From NCBI GenBank assembly GCA_003476595.1, contig DMTU01000225.1, forward strand, positions 945 through 7,183: 6,239 nucleotides of DNA, in the 5' to 3' direction. The notes beneath the pieces are model-generated. The model saw only the letters and a list, made by a program, of their open reading frames with translations. It did not search any database and had not been told where the DNA came from. The stretch comes from Acidimicrobiaceae bacterium (lineage in GTDB: Bacteria > Actinomycetota > Acidimicrobiia > Acidimicrobiales > Salinilacustritrichaceae). Below, one piece after another: positions 5,551-6,239 of this stretch (its first letter is position 1; every line of letters begins with the position of its first letter). Position numbers and translations under genes: made by a program.

Positions 5551-6239
5551 ATGAGCCACAGGATCGCCGTCATCGGTGGGGACTACATCGGACCCGAGGT
5601 CGTTGCCGAGGGGTTGAAGGTGATGGAGGCGGCCGGCGTCGACATCGACGCCACCCACTTCGACCTCGGCGCCCAGCGCTGGCAGCGCGACGGCGAGGTG
5701 CTGTCCGACGAGACCATGGACGAGCTGCGTGGCTACGACGCCATCTACCTCGGCGCCGTCGGCGGCGTCCCCGGCGAGATCCCGGGCGGCCTCATCGAGC
5801 GGGGGATCCTGCTCAAGATGCGCTTCGAGTTCGACCAGTACATCAACCTGCGCCCGTTCCTGCTCACCGAGCGGGGCATCGACTTCCAGGTGATCCGGGA
5901 GAACACCGAGGGCACCTACGCCGGCGAGGGCGGGTTCCTGCGCAAGGGCACGCCGCACGAGATCGCCACCCAGGGCTCGGTCAACACCCGCCACGGGGTC
6001 GAGCGCTGCATCCGCTACGCCTTCGAGCTGGCCCAGGGGCGCGATCGCAAGAAGCTGACGCTGGTCCACAAGACCAACGTGCTCACCTTCGCCGGGGACC
6101 TGTGGCAGCGCGCCTTCGACGAGGTCGCCGCCGAGTACCCCGACGTGGAGACCGGCTACCAGCACATCGATGCCGCCTGCATCCACTTCGTGAACGATCC
6201 CCAGCAGTACTCGGTCATCGTCACCGACAACCTGTTCGG
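5551..6239 (+). CDS. leuB: 3-isopropylmalate dehydrogenase, 3' end cut off by window edge
   Basis: LeuB oxidises and decarboxylates 3-isopropylmalate with NAD+ to 2-oxoisocaproate, the step after LeuCD in leucine biosynthesis. The visible 229 residues are the N-terminal two thirds of a ~340-350 residue enzyme; the frame is open to the window edge at the conserved VTDNLFG. Substrate and catalytic residues of the family are in place: R91 (KMRFEF), R101 (NLRPF), R116 and Y123 (VIRENTEGTYAG), K174 (LVHKTNVLTF), D207 (QHIDAA) and D226 (VTDN). The sequence best fits actinobacterial LeuB rather than isocitrate or tartrate dehydrogenase, although those share the fold. Oddity: the usual GDGIGPEV motif near the N-terminus reads GDYIGPEV, with Y12 in place of glycine. 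The start is the ATG of MSHRIAVIGGD; it has no ribosome-binding site but a TACCTT box seven bases upstream. It diverges from greA. Confidence 0.93.
   Translation, partial: MSHRIAVIGGDYIGPEVVAEGLKVMEAAGVDIDATHFDLGAQRWQRDGEVLSDETMDELRGYDAIYLGAVGGVPGEIPGGLIERGILLKMRFEFDQYINLRPFLLTERGIDFQVIRENTEGTYAGEGGFLRKGTPHEIATQGSVNTRHGVERCIRYAFELAQGRDRKKLTLVHKTNVLTFAGDLWQRAFDEVAAEYPDVETGYQHIDAACIHFVNDPQQYSVIVTDNLF

Noticed and set aside
5485..6186. Minus-strand open frame opposite leuB
   Set aside because: Shadow of leuB, whose forward frame retains every visible catalytic residue; the antisense product is a repetitive Val/Asp/Leu/Gly sequence.
1..6239. Mobile element, CRISPR array, phage-defence island or tRNA gene
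   Set aside because: No transposase or integrase motifs, no regularly spaced repeats, no terminal inverted repeats and no tRNA-like fold; all genes have ordinary chromosomal counterparts.

Overview
The window is high-GC DNA with strongly G/C-biased third codon positions. It reads as the chromosome of a high-GC actinobacterium. The best indicator is the divergent pair of leuC and an IclR-family regulator of the NdgR/LtbR/AreB type, an arrangement known from Streptomyces and Corynebacterium. The leuB gene also looks actinobacterial, and three of the six genes appear to lack a Shine-Dalgarno leader, as is common in that phylum. I cannot fix the class. A deep-branching lineage such as Acidimicrobiia is possible, but that is only a guess.

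Layout. (1) Bases 1-1298, minus strand: leuC, the large subunit of isopropylmalate isomerase, cut by the left edge; leuD would be expected just outside. (2) Bases 1299-1345: a 47-bp divergent control region with an imperfect palindrome. The palindrome lies between the -35 and -10 of a promoter that would make a leaderless regulator transcript. (3) Bases 1346-1999, plus: the IclR-family regulator, which appears to lack a short stretch of its effector domain. (4) Bases 2000-2131: a promoter-like sequence and two small hairpins in the presumed leader of the next gene. (5) Bases 2132-4129, plus: a cytosolic PAS-PAS-GAF-SpoIIE/PP2C phosphatase of the RsbU type. (6) Bases 4123-5028, minus: an alpha/beta hydrolase that overlaps the phosphatase gene tail-to-tail by 7 bp. 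(7) Bases 5025-5492, minus: greA, whose stop codon overlaps the hydrolase start in GTGA, so the two form a two-gene operon. (8) Bases 5493-5550: a 58-bp divergent spacer with a -10-like box on each strand. (9) Bases 5551-6239, plus: leuB, 3-isopropylmalate dehydrogenase, cut by the right edge.

How the genes fit together. LeuC (with LeuD) and LeuB catalyse consecutive steps of leucine biosynthesis, and the IclR protein is the likely regulator of leuC(D) and of itself. The leu genes flank a block with other roles: a stress or partner-switching phosphatase, a hydrolase of unknown substrate, and the transcript-cleavage factor GreA. leuB shows no copy of the palindrome found upstream of leuC, so it may be controlled separately.

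I see no mobile element, CRISPR array, tRNA/rRNA gene or clear horizontal-transfer signature. The region looks like ordinary core chromosome. The points worth a second look are the architecture of the leuC/regulator promoter, the shortened regulator, a tyrosine in the LeuB N-terminal motif, and the orphan multi-sensor phosphatase.
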